Shown one piece after another: positions 25,283 to 38,485 of a stretch of 64,000 nt of DNA (positions within the stretch are counted from its first letter, which is position 1; each line of letters starts with the position of its first letter). The notes beneath the pieces are model-generated. The model was not told the origin of the DNA and did not search any database. It saw only the letters and a list, made by a program, of their open reading frames with translations. Source of the DNA: Cyrtodaria siliqua (Eukaryota > Mollusca > Bivalvia > Adapedonta > Hiatellidae); the NCBI GenBank assembly GCA_037043455.1, contig JAWPHD010010319.1:1-64000 (forward strand), read 5' to 3'. Both the position numbers and the translations under genes were made by a program.

Positions 25283-28200
25283 GTATACCGAGACCAGTGT
25301 AACTCCGAGATTTGAGAATGAATCACAACGGTATCCCGAGACCAGTGATACTCCGAGTTGTGAAAATGAATCACAACGGTATCCCGAGACCATTTTTAGT
25401 CGGAGTTGTGAGAATGACTCACAACGGTATCCCGAGACCAGTGCTACTCCGAATTGTGAGAATGAATCACAACAGTATCCCGCGGATCAGTAATACTCGG
25501 TCTTGTGAGAATGAATCACAACGGTATCCCGAGACCAGTGCTACTCCGAATTCTGAGAATGAATCGCAACCGTATCCCGAGACCAGTGATAATCCGAGTT
25601 CTGAGAATGAATCACAACGGTATCCCGAGACCATTGTTACTACGAGTTGTGAGAATGAGTGACTGCCGTATACCGAGACCAGTGTTACTCCGAGATTTGA
25701 GAATGAATCACAACGGTATCCCGAGACCAATGCTACTCCGAGTTGTGAGAATGAATCACAACGGTATCCCGAAACCATTTTTAGTCCGAGTTGTGAGAAT
25801 GAATCACAACGGTATCCCGAGACCAGTGATTCTCCAAGTTCAGAGAATGAACCGCACCGGTATGCCGAAACCAGTGATACTCCGGCTTCTGAGGATGAAT
25901 CACAACTGTATCTCGATAACAGTGTTACTCCGAGCTGTGAGAATGAATCACAATGATATCCCGAGACCATGTGAGAATGAATCACAACGGTATCCCGAGA
26001 CCATGTTACACCGGATTGTGAGAATCAATCATAACGGTATCCCGAGACCAGTGATACTCCGAGTTCTGAGAATGAACCACACCGGTATCCCGAGACCAGT
26101 GATACTCCGGCTTCTGAGGATGAATCACAACTGTATATCGGGACCAGTGTTACTCCGAGCTGTGAGAATGAATCACAACGATATCCCGAGACCATTGTTC
26201 CTCCGGTTTGTTAGAATGAAACCACAACAGTATCTCGAGACCAGTGTTACTCCGGATTGTGAGAATGAATCACAACGGTATCCTGAGAATAGTGTTACTC
26301 CGAGCTGTGAGAAAGGATCACAACGATATCCATAGACCATTGTTCCTCCGGTTTGTGAGAATGAATCACAACGGTATCCCGAGACCAGTATTACTCCGAT
26401 CTGTGAGAATGAATCACAACGGTATCCCGAGACCAGTGATACTCCGAGTTGTGAGAATGAACTCTCAACGATTTCAAGAGACCAGTGATACTCCGAGTTG
26501 TGAGAATGAATCCCAACGGTATACCGAGACCAGTGTTACTCCGAGTTATGAGAATGAATCACAACGGTATCCCGAGACCAGTGTTACTCCGATCTGTGGG
26601 AATGAATCACAACGGTATCACGAGACCAGTGCTACTCCGAGTTGTGAGAATGAATCGCAACGGTATCCCAAGACCAATGATACTCCGGCTTGAGAGAATG
26701 GATCACAACGTTATCTCGAAGCCAGTGTCACTCCGAGATGTGATGAATCACAACGGTTTCCCGAGACCAGCGAAATACGAGTTGTGAGAATGAATCACAA
26801 CGGTATCATGAGACCATTGTTTCTCCGAGTTGTGAGAATGAATCACAACTGTATCCCGAGTCCAGTGTTACTCCGAGATTTGAGAATGAATCACAACGGT
26901 ATACCGAGACCAGTGTAACTCCGAGATTTGAGAATGAATCACAACGGTATCCCGAGACCAGTGATACTCCGAGTTGTGAAAATGAATCACAACGGTATCC
27001 CGAGACCATTTTTAGTCGGAGTTGTGAGAATGACTCACAACGGTATCCCGAGACCAGTGCTACTCCGAATTGTGAGAATGAATCACAACAGTATCCCGCG
27101 GATCAGTAATACTCGGTCTTGTGAGAATGAATCACAACGGTATCCCGAGACCAGTGCTACTCCGAATTCTGAGAATGAATCGCAACCGTATCCCGAGACC
27201 AGTGATAATCCGAGTTCTGAGAATGAATCACAACGGTATCCCGAGACCATTGTTACTACGAGTTGTGAGAATGAGTGACTGCCGTATACCGAGACCAGTG
27301 TTACTCCGAGATTTGAGAATGAATCACAACGGTATCCCGAGACCAATGCTACTCCGAGTTGTGAGAATGAATCACAACGGTATCCCGAAACCATTTTTAG
27401 TCCGAGTTGTGAGAATGAATCACAACGGTATCCCGAGACCAGTGATTCTCCAAGTTCAGAGAATGAACCGCACCGGTATGCCGAAACCAGTGATACTCCG
27501 GCTTCTGAGGATGAATCACAACTGTATCTCGATAACAGTGTTACTCCGAGCTGTGAGAATGAATCACAATGATATCCCGAGACCATGTGAGAATGAATCA
27601 CAACGGTATCCCGAGACCATGTTACACCGGATTGTGAGAATCAATCATAACGGTATCCCGAGACCAGTGATACTCCGAGTTCTGAGAATGAACCACACCG
27701 GTATCCCGAGACCAGTGATACTCCGGCTTCTGAGGATGAATCACAACTGTATATCGGGACCAGTGTTACTCCGAGCTGTGAGAATGAATCACAACGATAT
27801 CCCGAGACCATTGTTCCTCCGGTTTGTTAGAATGAAACCACAACAGTATCTCGAGACCAGTGTTACTCCGGATTGTGAGAATGAATCACAACGGTATCCT
27901 GAGAATAGTGTTACTCCGAGCTGTGAGAAAGGATCACAACGATATCCATAGACCATTGTTCCTCCGGTTTGTGAGAATGAATCACAACGGTATCCCGAGA
28001 CCAGTATTACTCCGATCTGTGAGAATGAATCACAACGGTATCCCGAGACCAGTGATACTCCGAGTTGTGAGAATGAACTCTCAACGATATCAAGAGACCA
28101 GTGATACTCCGAGTTGTGAGAATGAATCCCAACGGTATACCGAGACCAGTGTTACTCCGAGTTATGAGAATGAATCACAACGGTATCCCGAGACCAGTGT

Positions 28201-28529
28201 TACTCCGAGTTGTGGGAATGAATCACAACGGTATCACGAGACCAGTGCTACTCCGAGTTGTGAGAATGAATCGCAACGGTATCCCAAGACCAATGATACT
28301 CCGGCTTGAGAGAATGGATCACAACGTTATCTCGAAGCCAGTGTTACTCCGAGATGTGATGAATCACAACGGTTTCCCGAGACCAGCGAAATACGAGTTG
28401 TGAGAATGAATCACAACGGTATCATGAGACCATTGTTTCTCCGAGTTGTGAGAATGAATCACAACTGTATCCCGAGTCCAGTGTTACTCCGAGATTTGAG
28501 AATGAATCACAACGGTATACCGAGACCAG
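25283..28529. repeat. 1,616-bp tandem duplication inside satellite D
   Basis: 25283-26898 is repeated immediately at 26899-28529. By eye I find only about four substitutions, near 26475 versus 28090, 26593 versus 28209, and 26729 versus 28345. The unit is 33 monomers plus 32 bp of accumulated indels. The frames 25505-26335 and 27121-27951 have identical 276-residue translations. Either a very recent duplication or an assembly duplication. Confidence 0.9.
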
Positions 28530-29612
28530 TGCTACTCCGAGTTGTGAGAATGAATCACAACGGTATCCCGAGGCTATTGTTACTTCAAGTTGTGAGAATG
28601 AATCACAACGGTATCCAGAGACAAGTGATACTCCAAGTTGTATCACAACGATATTCCGAGACCAGTGATACTCCGAGTCCTGAGAATGAACCACACCGGT
28701 ATCCCGAAACTAGTGATACTCCGGCTTCTGAGGATGATTTACTACTGTATCTCGAGACCAGTGTTACTCCGGATTGTGAGAATGAATCACAATGGTATCC
28801 CGAGACCAGTGTTACTCCGAGTTGTGAGAATGAATCACAAATATTTCCCGAGACCATTGTTCCTCCGGTTTGTGAGAATGAATCTAAACGGTATCCCGAG
28901 AGGAGTGTTACTCCGATCTGTGAGACTGGTCTTGTGATACCGTTGTGAGAATGAACTCTCAACGATATCACGAGACCAGTGATACTCCGAGTTGTAAGAA
29001 TGAATCGCAACGGTATCCAAAGACCATTGCTACTCCGAGTTATGAGAATGAATCACAACGGTATCCCGAGACCAGTGATACTCCGAGTTGTGTGAATGAA
29101 TCACAACGGTATCACAAGACCAGTGATACTCCGAGTTGTGAGAATGAATCACAACGGTATCCCGAGATGAGTGATAATCCGAGTTGTGAGAATGAAACAC
29201 AACGGTATCCCGAGACTAGTGTTACTCCGAGATTTGAGAATGAATCACAACGGTATCCCGAGACCAGTGCTACTCCGAGTTGTGAGAATGAATCACAACG
29301 GCATCCCGAGACCAATGTTACTCAGAGCTGTGAGAATGAATCACAACGGTATCCTGAGACCAGTGATACTCCAAATTGTGAGAATGAATCACAACGATAT
29401 TCCGAGACCAGTGATACTCCGAGTTGGGAGAATGAATCACAACGAAATCCCGAGACCAGTGATACTTCGGTTTGTGAGAATGAATCACAACGGTATCCCG
29501 AGACCATTGTTACTCCGAGTTGTGAGAATGAATTACAACGGTTTCCCGAGACCAGAGATTCTCTGAGTTGTGAAAATGTATCACAACGGTATCCCGAGAC
29601 CAGTGATACTCC

Positions 29613-30531
29613 GAGTTGTGTGAATGAATCACCACGGTATGGCGAGACTAGTTATACTCCAAGCTGTGAGAATAATTCACAGCAATATCCCGAGGTGAAT
29701 AATACTCCGGCTTGTGAGAATGAATCGCAACGGTATCCCGAGGCAATTGTTACTCCGAGTTGCGACGATGAATCACAACGATATCCGAGACCAGTGATAA
29801 TTCGGATTGTGAGGATAAATCACAACTGTACCTCGAGACCAGCGTTCCTCCGGCTTGTGAGAATGAATCACAACGGTATCCCGAAATCAGTGGTACTCCG
29901 GTTCGTGAGAATGAATCACAACGGTATCCCGAGACCATTGTTACTCCGGCTTGTGAGAATGAATCAAAACGGTATCCCGAGACCAGTGTTACTCCGAGTT
30001 GTCACAACAAATCACAACGGTATCCCGAGACCAATGATACTCCTAGTTGTGAGAATGAATCACAACGATATCCCGAGACCAGTGTTATTCCGAGTTGGGA
30101 GAATGAATCAAAACGGTATCACGAGACCAGTGATACTCAGAGTTGTGAGAATAAACTTTCAACAATATCCCGAAACCAATGATACTCCGAGTTGTACGAA
30201 TAAATTGCAACGGTATCTCGAGACCAGTGTTACTCCGGGTTGAGAGAATGAATCACAACGGTATCCCGAGACCAGTAATACTCCGAGTTGTGAAAATAAA
30301 CTACAGCGATATACCGAGACCAGTATTACTCCGAGTTGTGAGAATGATACACAACGATATCTCGAGACCAGTGATTCTCCGGCTTGTGAAATTGAATCAC
30401 AACTGTTTCCCGAGACCATTATTACTCCGAGATGTGAGAATGAATCATAACGGTATTCCGAGACCAGTGATACTCCGAGTTGTGAGAATGAATCACAACG
30501 GTATCCCGAGATCAGTGATACTCCGAGTTGT
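29613..30531. repeat. Satellite D higher-order segment, copy 1 (offset 1,839 bp)
   Basis: About 919 bp recurring at 31452-32370 in the same monomer order, starting at a GTGTGAATGAATCACCACGG monomer. It carries the unusual shortened and AAACTTTCAACAATATCCCG monomers in both places. Scattered substitutions make it older than the 1,616-bp duplication. Confidence 0.8.
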
Positions 30532-31451
30532 GATAGTGAATCACAGAGGTATCCCGAGGTCAGTGTTACTCCGGCTTGTGAGAATGAATCACAATGGTAT
30601 CCCGAGATCAGTGTTACTCCGGGTTGTGAGAATGAATCAAATGGTATCCCGAGACCAGTTTTACTCCGAGTTGTAAAAATGAATCACACCGTTATTCCCA
30701 GACCAGTGATACTCCGGCTTAATTACAACGGTATCACAAGACCATTGTTATTCCGGCTTTTGAGAATGAATCAAAACGGTATATAGAAACCAGTGTCAAT
30801 CCGAGTTGTAAAAATTAATCACAACGTTGTCCCGAGATCAGTGCTACTACGAGTTGTGAGAATGAATTACAACGGTATCCCGATGTCAGTAATACTCCGG
30901 CTTTTGAGAATGAATCACAACGGCATCCCGAGATAATTGTTACTCCGAGTTGTGAGAATGAATCACAACGGTTGCCCGAGACTAGTGATACTCCGAGTTG
31001 TGAGAAAGAAAGAGACCGAGACCAGTGATACACATAGTTGTGAAAATGAATAACACCGGTATCCCGAGACAAGTGATACTCCGGCTTGTGAGGATGAATC
31101 ACAACTGTATCACGAGACCAGTGTTATTCCGGCTTTTGAGAATGAATCACAACGATATCCCGAGACCATGTGAGAATGAATCACAACGGTATCCTGAGAC
31201 CATGTTACACCGGATTGTGAGAATCAATCACAACGGTATCCCGAGACCAGTGATACTCCGAGTTCTGAGAATGAACCACACCGGTATCCCGAGACCAGTG
31301 ATACTCCGGCTTCTGAGGATGAATTACAACTGTATATCGGGACCAGTGATACTCCTGGTTGTGAGAATGAATCACAACGGTATCCCGAGATCATTGTTAC
31401 TCCGGATTGTGATAATGGACCACAACGGTATCCCGAGACCAGTGTTAGTCC

Positions 31452-32370
31452 GAGTTGTGTGAATGAATCACCACGGTATCGCGAGACTAGTTATACTCGA
31501 AGCTGAGAGAATAAATCACAACGGTATCCCGAGGTAAATAATACTCCGGCTTGTGAGAATGAATCGCAACGGTATCCCGAGGCACTTGTTACTCCGAGTT
31601 GTGAGAATGAATCACAACGATATATGAGACCATTGATAATTCGGCTTGTGAGGATGAATCACAACTGTATCTCGAGACCAGCGTTCCTCCGGCTTGTGAG
31701 AATGAATCACAACGGTATCCCGAGATCAGTGGTACTCCGGTTCGTGAGAATGAATCACAACGGTATCCCGAGACCACTGTTACTCCGGCTTGTGAGAATG
31801 AATCAAAACGGTATCCCGAGACCAGTGTTACTCCGAGTTGTCACAACAAATCACAACGGTATCCCGAGACCAATGATACTCCGAGTTGTGAGAATGAATC
31901 ACAACGATATCCCGAGACCAGTGTTATTCCGAGTTGGGCGAATGAATCACAACGGTATCACGAGACCAGTGATACTCCGAGTTGTGAGAATAAACTTTCA
32001 ACAATATCCCGAAACCAATGATACTCCGAGTTGTAAGAATAAATTGCAACGGTATCCCGAGACCAGTGTTACTCCGGGTTGTGAGAATGAATCACAACGG
32101 TATCCCGAGACCAGTAATACTCCGAGTTGTGAAAATGAATTACAGCGATATACCGAGACCAGTATTACTCAGAGTTGTGAGAATGATACACAACGATATC
32201 TCGAGACCAGTGATTATCCGGCTTGTGAAATTGAATCACAACTGTATCCCGAGACCATTATTACTCCGAGATGTGAGAATGAATCATAACGGTATTCCGA
32301 GACCAGTGATACTCCGAGTTGTGAGAATGAATCACAACGGTATCCCGAGATCAGTGATACTCCGAGTTGT
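31452..32370. repeat. Satellite D higher-order segment, copy 2
   Basis: Second copy of the 29613-30531 segment, at a constant offset of 1,839 bp. It begins right after a different shared stretch (31025-31340, resembling parts of 24148-24300 and 26000-26150), so the array is a mosaic of copied blocks. Confidence 0.8.
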
Positions 32371-33280
32371 GAAAATGAATCACACCGTTATCCCCAGACC
32401 AGTGACACTCTGGCTTGTGAGGATTAATCACAACGGTATCACGAGACCATTGTTATTCCGGCTTTTGAGAATGAATCGAAACGGTATATCGAGACCAGTG
32501 TCAATCCGAGTTGTAAAAAAGAATCACAACGGTATCCCGAGACCAGTGATACACATAGTTGTGAAAATGAATAACACCGGTATCCCGAGACATGTGATAC
32601 TCCGGCTTGTGAGAATAAATCACAACGGTATCCCGAGGTCAGTACCATTCCGGCTTGTGAGAATGAATCACAACGTTATCCCGAGACCAGTGATACTCTG
32701 AGTTGTTAGAATGAATCACATCGATATCCCGAGATCATTGTTACTCCAACTTGTGAGAATGAATCACAACAGTATCCAGAGACCAGTGTTATTCCGAGTT
32801 GGAGAATGAATCGCAACGGTATCACGAGACTAGTGTTACTCCAAGTTGTGAGAATGAATCACAACGGTATTCCGAGACCAGTGATACTCCGAGTTGTGAG
32901 AATGAATCACAACGGTATCCCAAGATCAGTGATACTCCGAGTTGTGAAAATGAATCACACCGTTATCCCCAGACCAGTGACACTCTGGCTTGTGAGGATT
33001 AATCACAACGGTATCACGAGACCATTGTTATTCCGGCTTTTGAGAATGAATCGAAACGGTATATCGAGACCAGTGTCAATCCGAGTTGTAAAAAAGAATC
33101 ACAACGGTATCCCGAGACCAGTGATACACATAGTTGTGAAAATGAATAACACCGGTATCCCGAGACAAGTGATACTCCGGCTTGTGAGAATGAATCACAA
33201 CGGTATCCCGAGGTCAGTACCATTCCGGCTTGTGAGAATGAATCACAACGTTATCCCGAGACCAGTGATACTCTGAGTTG

Positions 33281-33853
33281 TTAGAATGAATCACATCGAT
33301 ATCCCGAGATCATTGTTACTCCAGCTTGTGAGAATGAATCACAACAGTATCCAGAGACCAGTGTTATTCCGAGTTGGAGAATGAATCGCAACGGTATCAC
33401 GAGACTAGTGTTACTCCAAGTTGTGAGAATGAATCACAACGGTATCCAGAGACCAGTGATACGCTGAGTTGTTAGAATGAATCACATCGATATCCTGAGA
33501 TCATTGTTACTCCAGCTTGTGAGAATGAATCAAAACAGTATCCAGAGACCAGTGTTATTCCGAGTTGGAGAAAGAATCGCAACGGTATCACGAGACTAGT
33601 GTTACTCCAAGTTGTGAGAATGAATCACAACGGTATCCAGAGACCGGTGATACGCTGAGTTGTTAGAATGAATCACATCGATATTCTGAGATCATTGTTA
33701 CTCCAGCTTGTGAGAATGAATCACAACAGTATCCAGAGACCAGTGTTATTCCGAGTTGGAGAATGAATCGCAACGGTATCACGAGACTAGTGTTACTCCA
33801 AGTTGTGAGAATGAATCACAACGGTATCCAGAGACCAGTGATACTCTGAGTTG
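33281..33853. repeat. 191-bp higher-order repeat, three copies, in satellite D
   Basis: The monomer starting TTAGAATGAATCACATCGAT recurs at 33281, 33472 and 33663, and a related one at 33854, giving an exact 191-bp period. This equals four 48-bp monomers less one base, because one monomer in each unit reads GAGTTGGAGAATG instead of GAGTTGTGAGAATG after a small deletion. A related longer unit (about 575 bp) covers 32439-33280. Confidence 0.88.
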
Positions 33854-35548
33854 TTAGAATGAATCACAACGATATCCCGAGACCAGTGTTATTCCGAGTT
33901 GGAGAATAAATCGCAACGGTATCCCGAGACTAGTGTCACTCCAAGTTGTGAGAATGAATCACAACGATATCCCGAGACCAGTGTTATTCCGAGTTGTGAG
34001 CATGAATCGCAACGGTATCACGAGACCTGTGTTACTCCGGGTTGTGAGAATGAATAACAACGGTATACCGAGACCAGTGCTACTCCGGGTTGTGAGAATG
34101 AATCACAACGGTATCACGAGACCAGTGATACTCCGGGTTGTGAGAATGAATCACAATGGTATCCCGAGACCAGTGTTACCCCGAGTTGTGAGAATGAATC
34201 ACAAGGGTATCCCAAGACCAGTGATACTTCGAGTTGTGAGAATGAATCACAAAGGTATCCCGAGTCCAGTGATACTCCGAGTTGTGAGAATGAATCGCAA
34301 CGGTATCACGAGACCAGTGTTACTCCGGGTTGTGGGAATGAATCACAACGGTATCACGAGACCAATGTTACTCCGGATTGTGAGAATGAATCACAAAGAT
34401 ATCCCGAGACCAGTGATACTCCGAGTTGTGAATGAATCACAACGATATCCCGAGATCAGTGTTACTCCGAGTTGTGATAATGAATCACAACGGTATCCCG
34501 AGACCAGTGATACTCCGGGTTGGGACAATGAATCACAACGATATCCCGAGATCATTCTTACTCCATCTTGTGACAATGAATCACAACGGTATCCCGAGAC
34601 CAGTGTTATTCCGAGTTGTGAGAATGAATCACAAACGGTATCCCGAGACCAGTGATACTCCGTATTGTGAGAATGAATCACAACGGTATCCCGAGGTCAA
34701 TAATATTCCGAGCTGTTAGAATGAATCACAACGGTACCCCGTGACCATTGTTACTCCGAGTTGTTAGAATGAATCACAACGGTATACCGATACCATTGAT
34801 ACTCCTAATTGTGAGAATGAATCACGAAGGTATCCCGAGACCATTGCTACTCCGAGTTGTGAGAATGAATCGCAACGGTATCCCGAGACCTGTGCTACTC
34901 TGAGTTGTGAGAATGAATCACAACGGTATTCCGAGGTCAGTAATACTCCGGCTTATGAGAATGAATCACAACGGTATCCCGAGACCATTTTTACTCCCAG
35001 TTGTTAGAATGAATCATAACGGTATCGCTATACCAGTGATACTTCGAATTGTGAGAATGAATCACGACGATATCCGAGACCAGTGATACTCCGAGTTTTG
35101 AAAATGATTCACAGTGTTATCCCGCGATCAGTGGTATTCCGGCTTGTGATGATGAATCACAACTGTATCTCAAAAACCAGTGTTACTCCTGCTTGTGAGA
35201 ATGAATGACAACGGTATTCCGAGACCAGTGATACTCCGGGTTGTTGTGCGAATGAATCACAACGTTATCCCGAGACCAGTGATACTCCGAGTTGTTAGAG
35301 TGAACTCTGAACGATGTCCCGAAACCAGTGTTACTCCTTGTTGTGAGAATGAATCGCAACGGTATCCCGAAACCAGTATTACTCCGGGTTGTGAAAATGA
35401 ATCACAACGGTATCCCGAGACCAGTGATAATCCGAGTTTTGAGAATGAATCACAATGTTGTCCCGAGAGCAGTGAGACTTCAGCTTGTGAAGATGAATCA
35501 CAACGGTATCCCGAGACCAGTGTTACTCCGAGTTGTGAGAATGAATAA

Positions 35549-35840
35549 TAGTGTCTCTGGTGTCGTATATCCGGTCCGCTCACAATAACTGGACTCTTGT
35601 TCAAGAATATGCTGCATTGACGGTGTCACGCCTCTAATACCTCCATACATGTTTGTTTTATGTCTCCCATTTCTTCTACAAGCTTGAAAAGTGTTTTACA
35701 AATTAAAAAACAAACATGTTGACAAACAAAAGAAAATGAGATATATTTAAAAACATTATCTAATGAAGTTATTTGGGACCTCATGTGGTTGAATTAAATG
35801 GTATCGTTAAAACAACTATAGATAAAATATAATATAAACG
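35549..35840. other. Short unique interval between satellites D and E
   Basis: Non-repetitive, AT-rich after 35,690; no feature supported. Confidence 0.5.
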
Positions 35841-37253
35841 ATACCTATACACAATACGATATCTAGATATTAATCCATACAAAGTCCTCTAGATATTCGG
35901 GAGCCATACACTATACGACATCTAGATACAAACACATGCATTATACGATATCTAGATATAAAGCTCATACATTATACGGTATCTATATACAACCCCATAT
36001 ATTATACAGTGTCCACATACAAACCCATACATTATACGATATCTAGATACAAACCCATGCATTAGACGATATCTAGATATAAAGCTCATACAGTATACGG
36101 TATCTATATACAACCCCATATATTATACAGTGTCCACATACAAACCCATACATTATACGATATCTAGATACAAACCCATGCAGTATAACGATATCTAGAT
36201 ACAAATATATACATTATACGATATCTAGCTACAAACCCATACATCATACGAAATCTAGATACAAACCCATGCATTATACGGTATCTACATACAAACCCAT
36301 ACATTATACGATATCTTGATATAAAAGCTCATACATTTTACGGTATCTACCCCATACATTGTAAAATATCTAAATACAAAACACATACATTATACGAGAT
36401 CTAGATACAAACCCATATATTATATGAAATCTAAATACAAACACATGCATTATACGATATCTAGATACAAACCCATGCATTATACGGTATCTACATACAA
36501 ACCCATACATTATACAATATCTTGATATAAAAGCTCATACATTATACGGTATCTACCCCATACATTGTACAATATCTAAATACAAAACACATACATTATA
36601 CGAGATCTAGATACAAACCCATATATTATATGAAATCTAAATACAAACACATGCATTATACGATATCTAAATACAAACACATGCATTATACGATATCTAG
36701 ATACAAACCGATATATTCGGTATCTAGATACACACCGATACATTAAACGGTGTATAGAAACACACCGATACATTAAACGGTGTATAGATACAAAGCGATA
36801 TATTATACGGTATCTGTATATCCATGCTAGATACAAACCGATACATTAAACGGTGTATAGATACAAACCGATACACTGCACGATATCTAAATACAAACCC
36901 ATACAGTATACGGTATCTAGCTATAACATCCATACTCTATGCGATATCAGCACATTATACAATACCTAGATACATGCCCATGCATTATCCAATTAGATAC
37001 AAACCCATGTAGTATACGATATCTAGATATAAAACCCATACACTATAAACAAAATATAGTTATAAAACCACCATACACTGTAAGATACTAGATAAACCCC
37101 ATACCTTATACGATATCTAGATACACACCTATACATAATACGGTATCTAGATATAAAAGTCATACATTATACGATATCAGCTCATTCACTATACGATATC
37201 TAGAAACAACCACATACAAAATGTGGCATCTAGATATAAAACTATTCACTGTA

Positions 37254-37289
<36 letters not shown>

Positions 37290-37545
37290 CTCATACAATA
37301 TACGATATATGTATACGTATATCATATATTGTATGAGTTGTATATCAAGATATCGTATATTGGAGTTATATATATATATATATATATACGATAGCTTGAT
37401 ATAAAACTCATACAATATATGATATCGATTATATATATATATATAACTCATACAATATACGATATCTTGATATAAAACTCTAACAATATATGATATACTT
37501 TTTTTATGTAAAACTCATACACTATACAATATCTAGATATAAATC
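35841..37545. repeat. Satellite E: 30-bp array with embedded AT microsatellites
   Basis: About 55 copies of a 30-bp unit, CATTATACGATATCTAGATA plus CAAACCCATA. The centre, TATCTAGATA, is a perfect palindrome. A segment of about 206 bp (from 36271) is repeated from 36477. Toward the right end, pure (TA)n tracts replace parts of monomers (about 37256-37290, 37371-37388, 37432-37448), apparently grown from the TATA-rich monomer. ORFs (for example 36576-36836 minus) are repeat artefacts. Confidence 0.93.
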
Positions 37546-38025
37546 ACGCGCTTTCTTTTTTCCATTACTCCACTTCTATAGATTTGACATGAACTATTTA
37601 CTCTGGTTTGTATCGGTCACAAACTACTATACAAGAAAACAATTGTCATGATGCTGGGTGTGCATAAAATTCCCATTTATGTGCAGATAATCTTCTCCCC
37701 GGAGTGAGATGCCCATGTATCATCTTGCCTACAAACAAATATTCACGCATTATCAATAATACATCTCTAGCAGTGTCAATATTTCACGAGAGTCAAGTCG
37801 CTACAAAACAAAAAACATTCAATATCAGTTTTCTGCGTTTTCATCGGCGAATCTAGGATTTCCGATTAATAGAAGGATGTTTTTTTCATTGAAAACAAAT
37901 AAAAACACACAAAATCGTTACCGTCTATAGTTAGCGGTTTAGCCTATTTCAACCATTATTTTTCATAACTTGTTATGTTAATTATGTAGATCCCCAATGT
38001 TAGTTATAGGAAGATAACTAATGCG
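37546..38025. other. AT-rich intergenic sequence, nothing recognised
   Basis: Apparently unique; no gene or RNA supported. Confidence 0.5.
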
Positions 38026-38485
38026 ATCTAAGTATAATTGTGAAGACCATGTCATAATCAAATATCGCCGGTATAATTACCATGTCATAATCACAGGTCG
38101 CCGGTATAAGTGTGAAGTCCATGTCATAATCACATATCGCCGGTATAATTGTGAAGACCATGTCATAATCACATGTCGCCGGTATAATTGTGAAGACCAT
38201 GTCATAATCAGATATCGCCGGTATAATTACCATGTCATAATCACATGTCGCCGGTATAATTGTGAAGACCATGTCATAATCACATATCGCCGGTATAATT
38301 GTGAAGACCATGTCATAATCACATGTCGCCGGTATAATTGTGAAGACCATGTCATAATCAGATATCGCCGGTATAATTATCATGTCATAATCACATGTCG
38401 CCGGTATAATTGTGAAGACCTTGTCATAATCACATATCGCCGGTATAATTGTGAAGACCATGTCATAATCAAATATCGCCGGTTT
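38026..38485. repeat. Satellite F: 39/33-bp array with 150-bp higher-order unit
   Basis: Monomers of 39 bp (CATGTCATAATCACATATCG, CCGGTATAATTGTGAAGAC) alternate with a 33-bp version lacking six bases (CCGGTATAATTAC). The order 33-39-39-39 repeats about three times, a 150-bp unit, with fixed variants ACATATCG, ACATGTCG and AGATATCG. All lengths are multiples of three, so 155- and 147-codon frames are open on opposite strands. Both cannot be meaningful and neither has a domain. Confidence 0.93.

Larger units (their letters stand above)
20059..35548. repeat. Satellite D, block 2: 15.5-kb array of 48-bp monomers
   Basis: Roughly 320 head-to-tail copies of a 48-bp monomer (AATGAATCAC at 20463 and 20511). 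The monomer holds two inverted motifs: GTTGTGA-N7-TCACAAC, a perfect 7-bp stem, and GTATC-N11-GATAC in the GTGATACT variants. Four of the six frames lack a stop in the common monomer, which explains the crowd of long ORFs on both strands, up to 432 codons at 28945-30243. They switch between the MNHNGIPRPVILRVVR and ENESQRYPETSVTPSC readings at indels. No real gene is supported. Divergence between neighbours is high, but longer segments recur (see separate entries), so the array evolves by segmental duplication. Confidence 0.96.

Noticed and set aside
28945..30243. 432-codon ORF in satellite D, and the 361- and 383-codon ORFs
   Set aside because: Period of 48 bp with four of six frames usually open; ORFs overlap on both strands and swap reading at indels. 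No domain, start context or splice sites.
20059..35548. CRISPR-like appearance of the 48-bp array (regular palindromic repeats)
   Set aside because: There are no unique spacers: the full 48 bp repeats and diverges throughout. No cas-like genes, and the surroundings are eukaryotic.
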